The notes under the pieces are model-generated. The model was not told the DNA's origin. It saw only the letters and a list, made by a program, of their open reading frames with translations, and did no database searches. From NCBI GenBank assembly GCA_022708385.1, contig JAKIYU010000142.1:1-6759 (forward strand): a stretch of 6,759 nucleotides of DNA, written 5' to 3'. Shown here piece by piece: positions 6,082 to 6,759 of the stretch (position 1 is its first letter; each line of letters begins with the position of its first letter). Origin of the DNA: Bacteroidota bacterium. Its GTDB lineage: Bacteria; Bacteroidota; Bacteroidia; Bacteroidales; PXBB01. The translations under genes were made by a program, and so were the position numbers.

Positions 6082-6696
6082 TTAGAACAAACCATGCAAT
6101 TCGGCATCAATTTTATTAATAACAAAGCCAAGGTCTTCAGGTTTTTCACTGAAGTTGATGTTGTCCACATCAACAATCAGGAGGTTGCCGATGTTATAGC
6201 CATCAATCCATTCCGTATAGCGCTCGTTGAGTTTGGTCAGGTAATCAATACGTATCGAATTTTCGTAATCTCTGCCTCTTTTTTGAATTTGTGACACAAG
6301 TTTTGGCACAGACGCTTTGAGATATATAAGAAGGTCGAGTGGTTTAAGGAATGAACACATCAATTCAAAAAGCGATGCGTAATTGTCGAAGTCGCGTTCC
6401 GACATAAGGCCCATGGCATGCAGATTGGGAGCAAATATGTAAGCATCCTCGTAAATAGTCCTGTCCTGTATAACCGTTTTATTACTTTTCCTTATTTCGA
6501 CTATTTGTCTGAAACGGCTGTTCAGAAAATACACCTGCAGGTTGAAAGACCAACGCAGCATATCATCATAAAAACTATTAAGGTATGGATTTGTATCAAC
6601 GTCTTCGTAGTGAGCGTCCCATTTATAGTGTTTGGAGAGCAAACGGGTCAGCGTTGTTTTTCCCGAACCAATATTCCCTGCAATAGCTATATGCAT
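6082..6696 (-). CDS. Deoxynucleoside kinase family protein
   Basis: This 204-residue P-loop kinase belongs to the family that phosphorylates deoxynucleosides with ATP in the salvage pathway (dAK/dGK/dCK-like). The phosphate-binding loop is GNIGSGKTT (7-15). The family substrate motif is D78-R79-T80-IYEDAYIFA (usually ERSIYED). NPYL (36-39) follows the EDVD acidic segment that helps bind the nucleoside. LIYLKAS (123-129) and the Arg-rich lid QIQKRGRDYE (136-145) complete the pattern. The base preferred cannot be deduced. The reading frame is open to 6735, but I chose the ATG at 6694-6696 because the P-loop then starts at residue 7 as in relatives, and because the longer version would start within a promoter-like TAGGTTTG. 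It appears to be the first gene of the operon. Confidence 0.93.
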   Translation of the reverse strand: MHIAIAGNIGSGKTTLTRLLSKHYKWDAHYEDVDTNPYLNSFYDDMLRWSFNLQVYFLNSRFRQIVEIRKSNKTVIQDRTIYEDAYIFAPNLHAMGLMSERDFDNYASLFELMCSFLKPLDLLIYLKASVPKLVSQIQKRGRDYENSIRIDYLTKLNERYTEWIDGYNIGNLLIVDVDNINFSEKPEDLGFVINKIDAELHGLF

Positions 6697-6732
6697 ATAA
6701 ATTGTTTTAAAAGTGATGAAATAAATAAAAAA

Positions 6733-6740
6733 CAAACCTA
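6733..6740 (-). promoter_or_regulatory. Candidate -7 promoter element (TAGGTTTG) of the eight-gene operon
   Basis: On the minus strand, TAGGTTTG exactly fits the Bacteroidota TAnnTTTG -7 element. A run of nine T (6740-6748) abuts it in the spacer. The matching -33 TTG would lie at about 6758 or beyond, at or past the window edge, so it cannot be checked. Transcription would start near 6726, about 30 nt before the kinase ATG at 6696. The position fits a promoter driving the operon. Confidence 0.5.
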
Positions 6741-6759
6741 AAAAAAAATCGGAATATAT

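Larger units (their letters stand above)
721..6740 (-). other. Probable eight-gene operon (kinase-kdsB-HU/SPOR-trmB-ATL-obgE-PAP2-ubiA)
   Basis: Eight minus-strand genes follow one another with gaps of 13, 26, 12, overlap of 17, 3, 3 and 17 nt. No GC-rich hairpin with a T-run is visible between them. A promoter-like element precedes the first gene, and a 112-nt AT-rich gap follows the last. Co-transcription is inferred from spacing; internal promoters, for example before obgE, remain possible. Confidence 0.65.

Noticed and set aside
6697..6735. A 13-residue N-terminal extension of the deoxynucleoside kinase (MFFIYFITFKTIY).
   Set aside because: It would start inside the TAGGTTTG element, is AT-rich leader-like sequence, and pushes the P-loop away from the N-terminus where relatives have it.
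6418..6741. A 107-codon plus-strand open frame opposite the deoxynucleoside kinase.
   Set aside because: The opposite strand carries a full kinase with catalytic motifs. The plus-strand product has no recognisable motif and runs through the promoter region, so it is a shadow.
1..6759. Search by eye for tRNA or rRNA genes, CRISPR repeats, insertion-sequence ends, riboswitch-like leaders and GC-rich terminators.
   Set aside because: Coding sequence fills nearly the whole window, the longest gap is 112 nt, and none of these elements was recognised in the gaps.

Overview
The window looks like a housekeeping segment of a low-to-moderate GC Bacteroidota chromosome, most likely Bacteroidales or a close relative. 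Pointers are: no Shine-Dalgarno-like sequences before the starts; TAnnTTTG-type -7 elements; a CCDC81-type HU domain fused to a SPOR domain, an architecture known mainly from Bacteroidota; the N-terminus of an exported TPR protein of the PorE/PD40-OmpA kind; and a kdsB gene, implying Kdo-containing LPS. All nine genes are on the minus strand.

Read in the direction of transcription (right to left), a TAGGTTTG element at 6733-6740 precedes a deoxynucleoside kinase (6082-6696). Then follow kdsB (5322-6068), the HU-TM-SPOR protein (4225-5295), trmB (3529-4212), a catalytically dead alkyltransferase-like protein (3183-3545), obgE (2193-3179), a PAP2-family membrane phosphatase (1614-2189) and a UbiA-family prenyltransferase (721-1596). 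Gaps are 26 nt or less, and trmB overlaps its downstream gene, so these eight genes probably form one transcription unit. A 112-nt AT-rich gap (609-720) follows. It holds a candidate promoter embedded in a perfect inverted repeat. The last gene (608 to beyond position 1) is a secreted TPR protein cut off by the window edge.

The operon is functionally mixed: nucleotide salvage, LPS sugar activation, envelope/nucleoid structure, tRNA modification, alkylation-damage recognition, ribosome assembly GTPase, lipid phosphatase and quinone prenylation. A growth and envelope theme can be argued (kdsB, PAP2, SPOR, UbiA, Obg), but a single pathway cannot. I see no mobile element, CRISPR array, RNA gene or defence system, and no convincing new multi-gene system. 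The points most worth a second look are the Cys-to-Ala alkyltransferase-like protein between trmB and obgE, the HU-TM-SPOR protein that could link DNA to peptidoglycan, the MqnP-like character of the prenyltransferase, and the promoter/inverted-repeat structure at 647-692.
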